A DNA stretch of 64,000 nt, from contig MCFH01000027.1 in the NCBI GenBank assembly GCA_002104945.1, forward strand, positions 22,501 through 86,500, read 5' to 3'. Below, in pieces: positions 30,931-42,411 of the stretch. The translations under genes and the position numbers were made by a program. Positions within the stretch are counted from its first letter, which is position 1. Each line of letters opens with the position of its first letter. The stretch comes from Piromyces finnis (Eukaryota > Neocallimastigomycota > Neocallimastigomycetes > Neocallimastigales > Neocallimastigaceae). Below the pieces are notes generated by a model, which had not been told where the DNA came from, did no database searches, and saw only the letters and a list, made by a program, of their open reading frames with translations.

Positions 30931-32146
30931 TGTCACGAATACTAGTGAAATTACAATTTCAAGATCACTTGGAATTGTGAAATCACTTATGAAAATTCAA
31001 AATCAACAAATATTTTATTTTCAAATAAATTATAAAATTTTATTAAGAAATATTTAAAAATTTAGGAAAGGTTAAAATATGACCTTAACCCTTAATAATT
31101 TTTATAATAAATAACTTTAACCCTTATCGTTAAAATGGAATAAGAAAAAACACGCGTATCTCCTCAACGAATGACGATTTTTGAATAAAAATATTTTGGT
31201 TATAATTACGTTCGTTAGAAAGCCACGCTCGAGACAAACAACATATCTTAAAATCAGGTCAATATCTCTGCTGGTTCATGAGATATTCCAATTTAAAGAT
31301 ATTTTGTTAGCAATGATTAATTGTTTATTCAGAGAATGATCACCCCTGATATATCAAACATAAATCATTCACTCAAAGTATAAAAATTATTGTTTAATTA
31401 AATCAAAATTATTTTCCGGAACTAATTAACTTTATTTTATAATAATTATTTCAATAACATAATTTATAATCTTTGAACTAGAGGATTATAATTATTGATA
31501 TTATATTCAATGAATTATATTATAATTAAGAAATAATTAATATTATGAATATTATAAACAATAGTTATTTTTTAATAATTAGGAATAAGTCTTAAGTTTA
31601 GTTTAAGTATTATAAAATATATTATGAATATAATCATGTATTGAAAAATTATTTTATTATTAAATGTAAAATTACAAATAGTATAAATAGTTTAGAATAG
31701 TTATGAAATTAAAATCTTTGTAAAAATTATTAACTATAAATTATTAACTATAAATTATTAACTATAAATTATTAACTATAAATTATTAACTATAAATTAT
31801 TAACTATAAATTATTAACTATAAATTATTAACTATAAATTATTAACTATGAATTATTAACTATGAATTATTAGCTATAGATTATTAACTAGAAATTATTA
31901 ACTATTAATAATAATTAATACTTAATGAGTATTACTACTAAATAATCTTATTATTATATTTTAGCAATATATTATTAAATAAAATAAAAGAAATTATTTT
32001 AACCATAATATATAATTTAATTATTCATTTATAAATCAATTAAGATTATTTTAATAAAACATTTTTTTTCTAACCTAGTTATCTTTTAACCTTTTATTTA
32101 ATTTAATATTTTAATATTAAATTATAAGTTTAGTAAAACTTTTACA
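30931..32146 (+). repeat. 3' LTR of element B (longer than the 5' LTR)
   Basis: 1216 bp. It shares the ends and most sequence of the 5' LTR, but carries about 345 bp more (about 31257-31605) and about 13 copies of the 14-bp unit (31727-31910) against about five. Small differences cluster next to the extra block. Confidence 0.93.
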
Positions 32147-32726
32147 ACGTTTTATTATAAAAATAATTATTAAATAATTTTATATAGTTTAGCATAAAAA
32201 TATAATTTACATAAAATCAAATATTTTATAAATTTATATATTTGATTGGGTTAAATTATAAAAATAATTTTTAATATAAAGAATAATAATAATTTTTAGT
32301 AGAAAATAGGAAGACTTAACATATTAATAAGAAGTTGAATTTTTAATAATAGTTAATATAGTTAGTTAAATAATACATAATAATAATTAAAAGACAAAAA
32401 TAAGTTTTTATATAATAAAAATTATTGTTAAAAAAGAGTATAAAAACAATAAATAAAAGAAAATATAAAAACGAAATTAAACTTGTCTAGTTTGTAATTA
32501 TTGTGTTAATAATAAATAATATTTTATAGAATAAATCTGGTGTTATTATTCTATATAAATATTATTAAATAATAAAACTATAAATATTATAAAATAAATT
32601 AAAATAAATAATAAAACAAGTAGATATTGTTAAAGCTCGTACAATAGCTGTCGAGATAAAACAATATAAGGTAACGAATAAGTAGTTTAAAAAGTTGTAG
32701 AATAACTACCATTCCGTTATCATTAC

Positions 32727-33276
32727 TGATACGTTACCTCTATAAAAATAAGAAATTAGCATAAATTCTAGGTAAAAAGTAATTTAGGTTAGAAAATAGT
32801 AATAATATAATATTGTAGAATAAATTATTAATGTACATTAATGTACATAGTCAATAATAGTAATAATAATTCTAATAATATAGCGGAGTTATAGGAAAAA
32901 TGATATAAAAATAGTATAAAAAGAACAAAGAGAAAAAAAAAAAGGAATAATTAGTTGGGGAAGAATATTTTGGAAGAGAATTATTTAAAGGAGTTAAATA
33001 ATTCTATTAGGTTATATTATTTGTTCTTAAATATAAATTATTCTTATTCTTTTAATTGTAAAAAACCTTTCATTCATTAATTATAAATAAAGATTGAAGA
33101 TATAACAAAAATATTATATAAATTACATGTTTCTTTCTTTCTATTTTACTTATTAAAAGTATTGAAATTGTTATTATTAATTTCCTTTATTAGAATATAT
33201 TATTTTATAATTCCCTATTTGCTTTGTCCTAAAATAAATAAATTATTTTGTGGTACTTTATGAAAATATTGTATCA
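32727..33276 (+). mobile_element. Solo LTR, family E (copy E1), TSD TTAC
   Basis: 550 bp, TGATACGTTACCTCT to AATATTGTATCA. TTAC flanks both sides (32723-32726, 33277-33280), the same 4-bp target as LTR H. A second copy lies inverted at 42412-42960. Strand is arbitrary because no coding copy exists here. Confidence 0.88.
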
Positions 33277-33331
33277 TTACTGTGTAATAATTATATTATA
33301 TTTATTATATAATAATAATTATTAGCTTTAA

Positions 33332-34328
33332 TGTGAAGATATTAACTGGATTTAAAACAAATTCAGATAATATCTATAATTAATTAAACATAATAATTAG
33401 AATTAAATAATCCCAATAATTATTTTAAAACACCTTTAAAAGTCACCTTTTAAATTTTGGTTCAGTGAAAGGGTTATGATTTCAAAAAATTTAATATCAA
33501 TACACTATAACCCTTAACCAAAAATAAACAAACACGAAACAAGGTGTAACTCGCCAAAAACGATCGCTACGGCTGTAAGTGATACGGCTATGAAACCAGG
33601 TTTATTAGAAAGCTTAAGGAAAAAGCTACATTTTGGTACAATCGCGGTCCTTCTAACAGGTCATTTAAGGAAGATATGATCATTCGAAGATTTTAATAAG
33701 TAAATTAAAATTAATATGATATCAAGTATGGATCATAGACATTTCTTATGATTTGACGAAAATTAAAAAGATATCAATAGAAATTCTAATTATATTAATT
33801 TAATTAATGATAGTGACTGTTACTAAAAATAGAACTAAACCATTTAGGTGTAACGGTTAACATTTATAAATTAAATAATTTTAATTATTATAAAATAGGT
33901 TAATGGATCAAGTGTTTAAATGATTAATCATATGTTTATTTTATTTTATGTCATGACAAAACAAACAAACAAACAAACAAACAATCTTATTATATTATTA
34001 ACATATTACATGTAATACTTTATTTTTATCAATTTAATAATCTGAACAAAGAATATAAAATAGAATGAATTGAATTCGATTTTAATTCTTTGTAAAGATT
34101 ATAGTTATAATCTTAATTATATAGTTATTAAATATATTATCATTTATATTATTATTAATAAATAAATAAAATTTTATAAAAAAGTTATTCTAAAGAATAA
34201 ATATTAATTTCTCATTTGGAAGTTTAAAGGGTTATTTTATATTTAAATTTAATTTCTTAAAAAACATATTTACTATATAATTGATAACATTCTGACCTGG
34301 CCGCATAACCAAATCCAAAAACTTAACA
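33332..34328 (+). mobile_element. Solo LTR, family K, TSD TTTAA
   Basis: 997 bp, TGTGAAGATATTAACTGG to CCAAAAACTTAACA, with TTTAA on both sides (33327-33331, 34329-34333). The comparison with F4 shows the uninterrupted host sequence. A GC-richer block (about 33535-33665) follows AACCCTTAACC and is placed like the AACCCTTATCG ... CACGCGTATCTCC block of the element B LTR, so K and B may be related. Confidence 0.85.
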
Positions 34329-34535
34329 TTTAAATTAATAATATAAACTATTATTAAAATGTGAAAATAAAGGTAAAATTAGAAACTTAACTTAATGAGT
34401 TTATTATAAGAAATTATAATAAACAAAACCAAATGTATCAGAATTATTTTGTGTATTTAATAGTTTTTTTAATATTTATTTTATTACTTATTATTTTGTA
34501 TAAAGTTATTTATTATAATTAATCTTATAATAATA

Positions 34536-34752
34536 ACTCTTGATTTCTCAAATCGAACTCAAGAGTACTATTTATATGTTTTATTCTATTAAATTAAAAT
34601 TTCTAAGAACATTCTAATCTTAACAAGAATCTTTTTAGGAAAAGACTAGAAGAAAAACCTAAAAAGTTATTTGATTGATATTCTAATCATACCAATCATC
34701 GTAATATTAAGTAAAACCGTTGATAACGGGTAAAACCTTAATATCCGATTTC
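34536..34752 (+). ncRNA. Structured RNA domain in F LTR (copy in F5)
   Basis: H1 is ACTCTTGA/TCAAGAGT. Pseudoknot stem b is CTTTTTAGG/CCTAAAAAG (9 bp, perfect, with different bases from F1). Stem a is CTAATCTT/AAGACTAG, with one mismatch. H4 GATTGATAT/ATACCAATC and H5 ATATTAAG/CTTAATAT (inner CCGTT/AACGG) are kept. Confidence 0.55.
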
Positions 34753-35057
34753 CTATTACATACTAATATATAGTTGTATAATATTATTAATGTAATTAGT
34801 ATGTGTTTTATCTTTTATAATACAAGTATATATATAAATGAATGTATAAATACATAATTAAATAAATTAATTAATCTAATATAGTGAATGAATAATTATT
34901 AACTAAATAAATATTTACAATATTTAACTTAACAAATAACTATAATAATAAATAAATATATTAATATAATCTAATGGATTAATGATTATTAACTAAATAA
35001 ATTATTTGTAATGTTTAATACTAATAATAAATAATAAGTATTTATTCTTACATATTG

Positions 35058-35829
35058 ATACAAGATGCATAGAAAAATATAATATTTTAAATATTTTATG
35101 AATAATATCTAATCCTTTTATAAATTGTATATCAATACTAGTGTTAATAATAATTAAACTATATTAGTATAAATTATTATGACGCAAATGTTACACATAT
35201 ATTAGAATAATTAATTACACAAGAAATGAAAAGATATAAAAATAGTGATAAAGAACAAGATATAAAAAAAAAGAGAGAACTTTTCATTTATAAATAATAT
35301 TTGATATTTTAGTTTTAAGTATAAGTTCTATTTTATTTTATTTTAGTTACAGTTTATTTTAGTTTAGTTTTAGGTTACTAATTACGTATTTAGTATTTAT
35401 TATATTTAATTCAGTTTAAAATATTAATTATAAAAGAAAAGAATAATTATTGTTTATTTTTATTATTTCAAAAAGTTATATTTTATTATTAATAAGAATT
35501 TTATCAACATATTTTTATATTTACATTTTATATTTAACTATTTATATTTATTAAATAATAACTTTCGATTCTACTAGTATTGAATGTTATTAATCTTATA
35601 ATCATAATAATAATAATAATAATTAAATAAAGAAACTTTAAACCAAAATCTATTTAATTATATTATTATAAAATCTATTATTTTTATTATTTATTTTTAT
35701 TATTTATTTTTATTATTATAAAATAGAAATAAATACAATATTATCTAATATATTATTCAACTATCATTCCCTATTGCTAACGTTCACAATTATATTTTAT
35801 TTATGGTGTTTTTGAAATATATTGCATCA
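35058..35829 (+). mobile_element. LTR-like segment L
   Basis: It starts TGATACAAGATGC and ends ATATATTGCATCA, with TG...CA ends of the TGATA class. The left neighbour, once F5 is removed, is TTAC as for H and E1; the right neighbour is TTGT, so its own duplication does not close. A tandem TTTTATTATTTA tract lies at about 35685-35720. Confidence 0.5.
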
Positions 35830-36069
35830 TTGTTGTGTAATAATTCCACTATAAATTATTATATAATAGAATTATTAACTACAATTTATTGATAAATTGA
35901 GAATAATAAAAAAAAAATAAATATTAATACTTATCTTTAAGTTCGAGTTTATTATAAGAGTAGAAATAATTTTACACTTTAATAAGTTAATATGTTTTAT
36001 TATAACTAAGTTAAGTAAAATAAAATTAAAAAACACTTTTATTATTATAATTTGTTTCTTATAATAATA

Positions 36070-36295
36070 ACTCTTGATTCCTTAGAAGAGAATCAAGAGT
36101 CTTATTTATATTATTTAATAAATTTAAAGTTTAAATTAAAATTTTATCTAATCTTAACAAAATAATTTTTTGTTTAGGAAAAGATTAGAAGAAAAACCTA
36201 AACAAAGTTCGATCAATATTCTATACATATTGATCATCGTATATTTTAAGTAAAACCAATTATTTTAGAAATTGGAAAAACCTTAAAATATCGAT
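36070..36295 (+). ncRNA. Structured RNA domain in F LTR (copy in F2)
   Basis: Sequence almost identical to the reference domain at 21961-22187, with all stems intact. It adds no independent covariation but confirms the boundaries. Confidence 0.6.
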
Positions 36296-36652
36296 TCCTA
36301 AACAATGAATAATTATTTTAAAGTAATTAATTAAATAAATAATTAAATATATTTGATAAAAATATAAAGTTAAATAAAAGTAATTAATTAAATTAATTAA
36401 TTAAATGAATAAATATAATTAATAAAAATATAAAGTTAAATAAAAGTAATTAATTAAATTAATTAATTAAATGCATAAATATAATTAATAAAAATATTAA
36501 ATAAAATATTAATGAATAATATAATTAAATGGCTAAATGTAATTTAAGATATTAAAATTAAGTGAAAATAAATAATTAAAATAAATTTAAATGAGAATAA
36601 TTATTTAAATAAACTAATATTAATAACATTAATTAATAATTAATAATTAATG

Positions 36653-37258
36653 TGTAAAGACATCAAACGCCTCTGTTTGATATCTTTAATGTAACTTAAG
36701 CCACAAGTATTATTGTTTAAGTTACACAAATTATATTCAGAAAAAGAAAATGAGACATAATTTATTTATTAATAATTAAAGTTTAAAACAAAATAAATTA
36801 TTAATTTATTTTTAATGTTTAACAAGTAAATTAATATTCTCAATTTAAATCCCTAGTTTTAGTATTGTTTTTTTATAGAAATAGATAAATAATAAATGAT
36901 TAATATATCAATAATACATGGGCACATATTCAAATTAAATGGTACTTAATTTGAATTGCCAATTGTATTTTACTAAAAATAGTTATAGTTTAAATATTTA
37001 TTAATAATTAAGATTTTAGTGTAGATTTTAAATAATAATATATAAGAAATAAATAGCTATAATATAATATAAATGTATTTAGGAAAAATATAAATAGAAG
37101 ATATTTTTCATCATTTTATCGATGTAATTGTTATTATTAAAATTCTATTATAATAAAAGATATTTTATAAAACAATTTTTTATTCTATTTTTCAAATTTT
37201 TGTGTTATTGTAATAGGTTAGATATCCTAATCTATTCGGTTTAGTGTCTGACTTTACA
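36653..37258 (+). mobile_element. Solo LTR, family D (copy D3), TSD TAATG
   Basis: 606 bp, TGTAAAGACATCAAACG to GTCTGACTTTACA, with TAATG on both sides (36648-36652, 37259-37263). The empty site is visible in F1 near 22468. Confidence 0.93.
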
Positions 37259-37317
37259 TAATGATTTTAACTAAGAAATATTAATTATGTATCAAATAAT
37301 TATTATTTCTTACATGT

Positions 37318-37958
37318 TGATAAGGAATAATGATATAATGTTTTTATTATTAAAATAGCTTAACCATTTATCATTATTATCATATTTAAGTTAACTAAAT
37401 TTTTAATTAATAAATTAATATTATTTATCTAGGTGTAAATATTTTAATTAAATTTTATTTTTATTAAATTGAACTAATATTATATTCTAAATTAAACTTA
37501 TTTTTAAATTATTAAACTATATTATTTTATAAATTAAACAACTTATTAATTATTTTTATTGTTTAGTTATTAAAATATCTTTTATTTATTATTATTTATC
37601 TAGGTGTAAATATTTTAATTAAATTTTATTTTTATTAAATTGAACTAATATTATATTCTAAATTAAACTTATTTTTAAATTATTAAACTATATTATTTTA
37701 TAAATTAAACAACTTATTAATTATTTTTATTGTTTAGTTATTAAAATATCTTTTATTTATTAAGATTTTAATGTATTTTTTTTTGTTTATTTCCGAAATT
37801 AATAATTAAAATATTGATAATTGATATTAAACTTTAAATGTATAAATTTATATAAAATAAAAAGAGAAGTTCTAATAAAAACGATATACAAGAAAAATAA
37901 AAATAAGCATTAAAATTTAAATATTTATTATCCCCTATTATTTAACAGAACCTTACCA
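37318..37958 (+). mobile_element. Solo LTR, family I-like (copy M), TSD TTGT
   Basis: Start TGATAAGGAATAATG, end GAACCTTACCA. TTGT flanks both sides after F2 is removed (35830-35833 and 37959-37962). It contains a 171-bp tandem duplication (about 37420-37761, unit starting ATTATTTATCTAGG). Confidence 0.7.
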
Positions 37959-37961
37959 TTG

Positions 37962-38751
37962 TGATAAATAATGAAATTAATAAATATAAAATTATTATTA
38001 AACCTGATTTCTAAGTTAACCCTAAAAGTAACTTAAAACAAGTTATAGTTTAATTAAGTACTTTACCAAAATTCTTAAATAAAATTAATCCTAAACACTG
38101 CATATATTTTGATTATTGAAAGAAAATAATAAACTTTAATTAATCGAGATCAAAATATATAACTCTTGTTAAATTAATTGTTAAATTAAATATTTAATAA
38201 CTTCGTTAGTAAATTACACTTTAAAAGTAAACAAATATAATAATTCATGTTATAAAATAATATAATTAAACACCTTTATTAAAACATTAAAAATAATTAT
38301 TACTTTAATTAATTGTAAAATAAACAACTTTTTATATTCTTTAACTTTTAATTGTTTCTTTTATTGTTATTTTTAATTACTTTTATTACTTTTATTGTAA
38401 ATAATTATTGATTTTATTATTTTAATGTAAATAGTTTAAATTCAAAAGAAAATATAAATACATGTAAATATTCTTATTTTAATCATTATTATTATTATTA
38501 ATATAAAGAAATATTATATAGTTTAGATTAATATTTTATAATTTTAATAATCACTTTATACTTAAATAAATAAAATTTTAAATAATTAAATATAAGAAAA
38601 ACGAGTGTTTCTAATAAAACAATTTAGTGTTTTTAATAAAACAATTTTAAATTCTAATCCATATAACTTATATAATTATAATCAAAGATATAATATAATA
38701 ATCACTTTTTGAAGTAAAATTCAAAATTAAGATTATTATCAAATTATATCA
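37962..38751 (+). mobile_element. Solo LTR, family A (copy A4), TSD ATTG
   Basis: 790 bp, TGATAAATAATGAAATT to CAAATTATATCA, with ATTG on both sides (37958-37961, 38752-38755). It directly abuts LTR M. Shifting one base gives TTGT on both sides, the target also used by M. Confidence 0.9.
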
Positions 38752-38811
38752 ATTGTAATTGTAAGAATTTAATATATAATTTTAATTATATATGTACATT
38801 CTTAACTACAA

Positions 38812-39450
38812 TGTAATAATACACTGTAAGTAATATAATAATATAACTATATACACAAAATAATTAAAGCGTATCTTTAATGTTTGTTTTATTCTTATTT
38901 TAATTTATTTAATAATTTTTCTTTTGATATAATTTTTAAAAAATTTTTATTAAAAATTCTCTTAATAAGTTTTGAGTTTATTTTTTCTTACAAAGAAAAA
39001 ATAATAACTCTTGAATTTTTTAATTAAATTCAAGAGTTGTTTTATTTATAGGAATTTTAAAATTTTAGGTTAAATTAAAGAATTTTCTAGTCTAACAAAT
39101 AAATCTTCTAGGGAAAGACTAGATAAGAAAACCCTAGAATAATTTCGATTAATAATATATTCTTATTAATCACCGAATAATTAAATCAAAACCTATTTGT
39201 GATAGGAAAAATATTTAATATCCGGTTCCTATTAATTTTACTTTAATTTTAATTTAGATAATAATATAAACTAAATAATTAAATAAAATGTTTAATATAA
39301 TTAAACTAAAACTACAATTTAATTTACATTACAAATATTACATAATAAGTATTGTTACATTTATAAAATATTAATAAAATAAAACATGAAAAATGTATAC
39401 ATTTTAATAAGAAATATAGAATTACTTAAGTTTAATTCTAATTTCATACA
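38812..39450 (+). mobile_element. Probable diverged family F LTR (F6)
   Basis: Start TGTAATAATACACTG, end AATTTCATACA. Flanks do not match (TACAA, GTGAT), so boundaries are tentative. It is assigned to F because it holds the whole pseudoknot domain in the same place. Confidence 0.55.
39007..39230 (+). ncRNA. Structured RNA domain in F LTR (diverged copy in F6)
   Basis: All stems are present with other bases. H1 ACTCTTGAATTT/AAATTCAAGAGT. a CTAGTCT (39087-39093) with a' AGACTAG (39116-39122). b TTCTAGGG (39106-39113) with b' CCCTAGAA (39132-39139). H4 GATTAATAA/TTATTAATC. H5 ATTAAAT/ATTTAAT with inner CCTAT/ATAGG. The changes in a, b, H4 and the H5 inner stem are compensatory. Confidence 0.65.
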
Positions 39451-39454
39451 GTGA

Positions 39455-39883
39455 TGTAAGAAATATAGAAATAAATTCTATATTTCTTAAGTATTATTAA
39501 GTATAAATTTATATTAAATTTATTATTTATTATAATTCTATTTTATAATTAAATTAAACAAACCTTAAAGAATATAGAAATTTACTCAATTCATTCAATA
39601 ATGTTCAATTAAAAAAATATAATAAATAGAAATATCCAGTAAAAGAAATATTTAGATTAATTTTTAATATATATAAATTAAGTCATTAATATTAAAAATA
39701 AATTAAATAATATTTTTCCAAAATCAATTTGGTTTTTTAATTATTTAATTCAACAAGTAATTCTTCAGGTTTTTCTTCTAGTCTTTTCCTGAAGAAACAA
39801 CAACCAGACTAGAATCCAATAAAAAGCCATAAATAACAAATTATTAATCAATTTAATAAATTAAAATTTCATGATTTAATATA

Positions 39884-39963
<80 letters not shown>

Positions 39964-40020
39964 TTATAACAAAATAAAAAAAATTCTTAAAAAACATTTT
40001 TAACCCTTTTCGTCTTTAAG
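39455..40020 (-). mobile_element. Probable family F LTR (F7), inverted
   Basis: The plus-strand edge TGTAAGAAATATAGAAAT is the complement of an F end. It carries the pseudoknot core at 39761-39814 on the minus strand. The far end is unclear; an AAT microsatellite (about 39885-39962) lies inside. Confidence 0.5.
39761..39814 (-). ncRNA. Pseudoknot core, seventh copy (F7)
   Basis: Minus strand: a TTCTAGTCT (39806-39814), b TTCTTCAGG (39788-39796), a' AGACTAGAA (39776-39784), b' CCTGAAGAA (39761-39769). Both stems are perfect 9-mers, with bases unlike the other copies, around the invariant GGAAAAGAYTAGAAGAAAAA core. Confidence 0.65.
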
Positions 40021-40024
40021 TGTC

Positions 40025-40633
40025 TGTAAAAGTATAAAATTTAAAACAGATTTTATACTTAAAACGAAACAATTTTTATTAACACAAAAATAAAAAATAA
40101 AACATTAAATTTTTATTTAAAAAAAAACATTTTTATTTAAACTCTTAAAAATATTATTAACTATATAATAGTTAATAATTAAAAAATTGAAAATAACAAT
40201 TACATCGATTTAATAAACAAAAATTACATGTATTTGTATTTTTCATAATTATATTCTAATATATTATTCTATTTAAATAAACATATATTTAATATAAAAT
40301 AAACAACACTAATCTAATTAAATAATAAAATAGCAAAACTAAACTAAAACTAATTCATTATACTTTTAATTCAATTTGAGTAAACTCAAAATTGAATAAA
40401 GCCCATGTATTTTCTATAAATTAATTTAATATTATCAATACTATTCTTAATATATTTCCTATTGAAATATAAATAAATCTATTTTTAAAACTAAGTTAAA
40501 ATTATTAAACTATTCTGTAAAAGTATAAAATTTAAAACAGATTTTATACTTAAAACAAAACAATTTTTATTAACACAAAAAATAAAAAAATAAAACATTA
40601 AATTTTTATTTTAAAAAAAAACATTTTTATTTC
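40025..40633 (+). repeat. Repeat family C, copy C2 plus partial C3 in tandem
   Basis: C2 (40025-40515) starts TGTAAAAGTATAAAATT and is collinear with C1. C3 (40516-about 40633) begins again with the same start immediately afterwards and breaks off. No coding sequence. Confidence 0.75.
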
Positions 40634-41044
40634 CACTTGATTGGGTAAAGCAAATAAACTTTCTATTTAATTAATAACCATTAATATATGGTTATACATA
40701 ATTCTGGCCAATAAATGTTAACCAGAATATATGGTTTGTTAGGTTTTTCACTTCGGTTGAGTCAGAACGTACTATTTTACCCTAAATTGTTAAATAAATA
40801 ATTAAATAAATAAATAAATACTATTTTATTAATTAACTTTATTTATTAATAAAATTTTTAAAGAAAGATTTTTTATTTATTAATTATTATTATTTTATTA
40901 GAGTAAATATTTAAATTAATGAACTCTCGAAATTCCTAATGATAGGAATTTCCTTAAGTATTTATACTATCTTTTAATATTAAAGGAATACATCTAATAT
41001 TTAATACATGATCACTTGTTTATATTAATTAACTATTCTATAAA
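40634..41044. other. AT-rich spacer, no gene seen
   Basis: It contains an F-like fragment near 40735-40765 (TTAGGTTTTTCACTTCGG), similar to the b' side of the pseudoknot domain, but the stems are not complete. Otherwise nothing recognised. Confidence 0.5.
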
Positions 41045-41660
41045 TGTAAAGATATCAAACGCCTCTGTTTGATATCTTTAATGTAACTTAAGCCATAAGT
41101 ATTATTGTTTAAGTTACACAAATTATATTCAGAAAAAGAAAATGAGACATAATTTATTTATTAATAATTAAAGTTTAAAACAAAATAAATTATTTATTTA
41201 TTTTTAATGTTTAACAAGTAAATTAAAATTCTCAATTTAAATCCCTAGTTTTAGTATTGTTTTTTCATAGAAATAGATAAATAATATATAAATAATAAAT
41301 GATTAATATATCAATAATACATGGGCACATATTCAAATTGAATAGTACTTAATTTGAATTGCCGATTGTATTTTACTAAAAATAGTTATAGTTTAAATAT
41401 TTATTAATAATTAAGATTTTAGTGTAGATTTTAAATAATGATATATAAGAAATAAATAGTTATAATATAATATAATTGTACTTAGGAAAAATATAAATAG
41501 AAGATATTTTTCATCATTTTGATCGATGTAATTGTTATTAATAAATTTCTATTATAATAAAAGATATTTTTTAATAAAACAATTTTTATTTTTATTTTAA
41601 ATTTAGTGTTATTGTAATAGAATAGATATCCTAATCTATTCTTTCTGTGTCGCCATTACA
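41045..41660 (+). mobile_element. Solo LTR, family D (copy D4), TSD ATAAA
   Basis: 616 bp, TGTAAAGATATCAAACG to GTCGCCATTACA, with ATAAA on both sides (41040-41044, 41661-41665). It opens with a perfect 14-bp inverted repeat (TAAAGATATCAAAC / GTTTGATATCTTTA) around GCCTCT. Confidence 0.93.
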
Positions 41661-42411
41661 ATAAATTAAATATATATTACTTATATATGACTTTTTCTTA
41701 AACTCGTTGTAACGAAATATTATAATAATAAACACACACACTCTAATGTATCAAATATATGTATTTTTTTTTTAATAATGTTTATTTATTAAATTTATTA
41801 TTATAATACGACTAACTCGCTAGGTCAGTGTATTATCAAACTAAAGACGAAACAAAAAAAAACTAATTTTTATTAATTATTAATAAAAACACTAAAGAAC
41901 TATTTTATCTTTCTTATTCTCTCTTTTATACATGAAAATTATTTTTTTTTTTTTTTTTTTTAATACAATTTGATAAGTGAATTAATTACTTAATGATTGG
42001 TTATAAAAATATAATTATGAAATTTTCATTAATCTAACCTTAATGATTTTCTAGTCTAACCCTTATCATTAGATATACCTCATTACACTCGTGTTATATT
42101 TAATAATTATAAAGTCATATTATAAATCATTTGTAGAAGGAATGATTGTTTTATAATTTAATTTTAGTTTCCTTCATAATCAAATGAACAAAAGAGATAT
42201 TAATTCAAACTTTAATAAATATAAAATCTTAATAATTATAAAATAATAATATCTCTTATATATTATTTAATAATGTTTTATAACAAAATATTTCTAATTA
42301 ATTAAATAAATAAAACATTATTTAAATAAATAATCATGAATCCACTAATATCCATGACATTATTATTATTATTATTAATTTATAATTTATAAATTTAATT
42401 ATTTATCAAAA
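41661..42411. other. AT-rich region, no gene seen
   Basis: A T-run at about 41942-41961. The stretch TCTAACCCTTATCATTAGATATACCTC (near 42052-42078) recalls the AACCCTTATCG motif of the element B LTR, so another LTR remnant is likely. The right edge TTATCAAAA abuts LTR E2. Confidence 0.45.

Larger units (their letters stand above)
24573..32146 (+). mobile_element. Full-length Ty3/gypsy element B, TSD ACGTT
   Basis: 7574 bp: 5' LTR 24573-25333, 65-nt leader, gag, pol in the -1 frame, long AT-rich 3' untranslated part, polypurine-like GGCGGAGCGA (30921-30930), 3' LTR 30931-32146. ACGTT flanks both sides (24568-24572, 32147-32151). LTR ends are TGTCACGAATACT and GTAAAACTTTTACA. It is inserted 51 bp inside LTR H, 66 nt upstream of the tRNA-Thr gene. 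Both frames are unbroken, so it may be active. Confidence 0.97.
24522..32722 (+). mobile_element. Solo LTR, family H, TSD TTAC, split by full-length element B
   Basis: The left part is 24522-24572 and the right part 32152-32722, 622 bp once element B is removed. Start TGATAAATAATAATT, end CATTCCGTTATCA. TTAC flanks both sides (24518-24521 and 32723-32726). The TG edge lies 15 nt upstream of the tRNA-Thr 5' end. No second copy of H was found in the window; the call rests on its ends and target duplication. Strand is arbitrary. Confidence 0.7.
33283..35054 (+). mobile_element. Solo LTR, family F (copy F5), split by K
   Basis: Start TGTAATAATTATATT, end TTATTCTTACA. It matches F4 (6675-8053) in inverted orientation. 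The flanks TACTG (33278-33282) and TATTG (35055-35059) differ at one base. Removing it joins TTAC to TGATACAAGATGC, i.e. the start of LTR L. It contains nested LTR K. Confidence 0.82.
35836..37314 (+). mobile_element. Solo LTR, family F (copy F2), TSD TGTTG, split by D3
   Basis: TGTAATAATTCCACTAT to TTTCTTACA, flanked by TGTTG (35831-35835 and 37315-37319). It is near-identical to F1 apart from a short internal duplication near 36420-36480 and the nested D3. Its target ends with the TG that opens LTR M. Confidence 0.9.

Noticed and set aside
30569-31057. Three overlapping short frames after pol
   Set aside because: T-rich 3' untranslated sequence of element B; hydrophobic composition reflects base bias.
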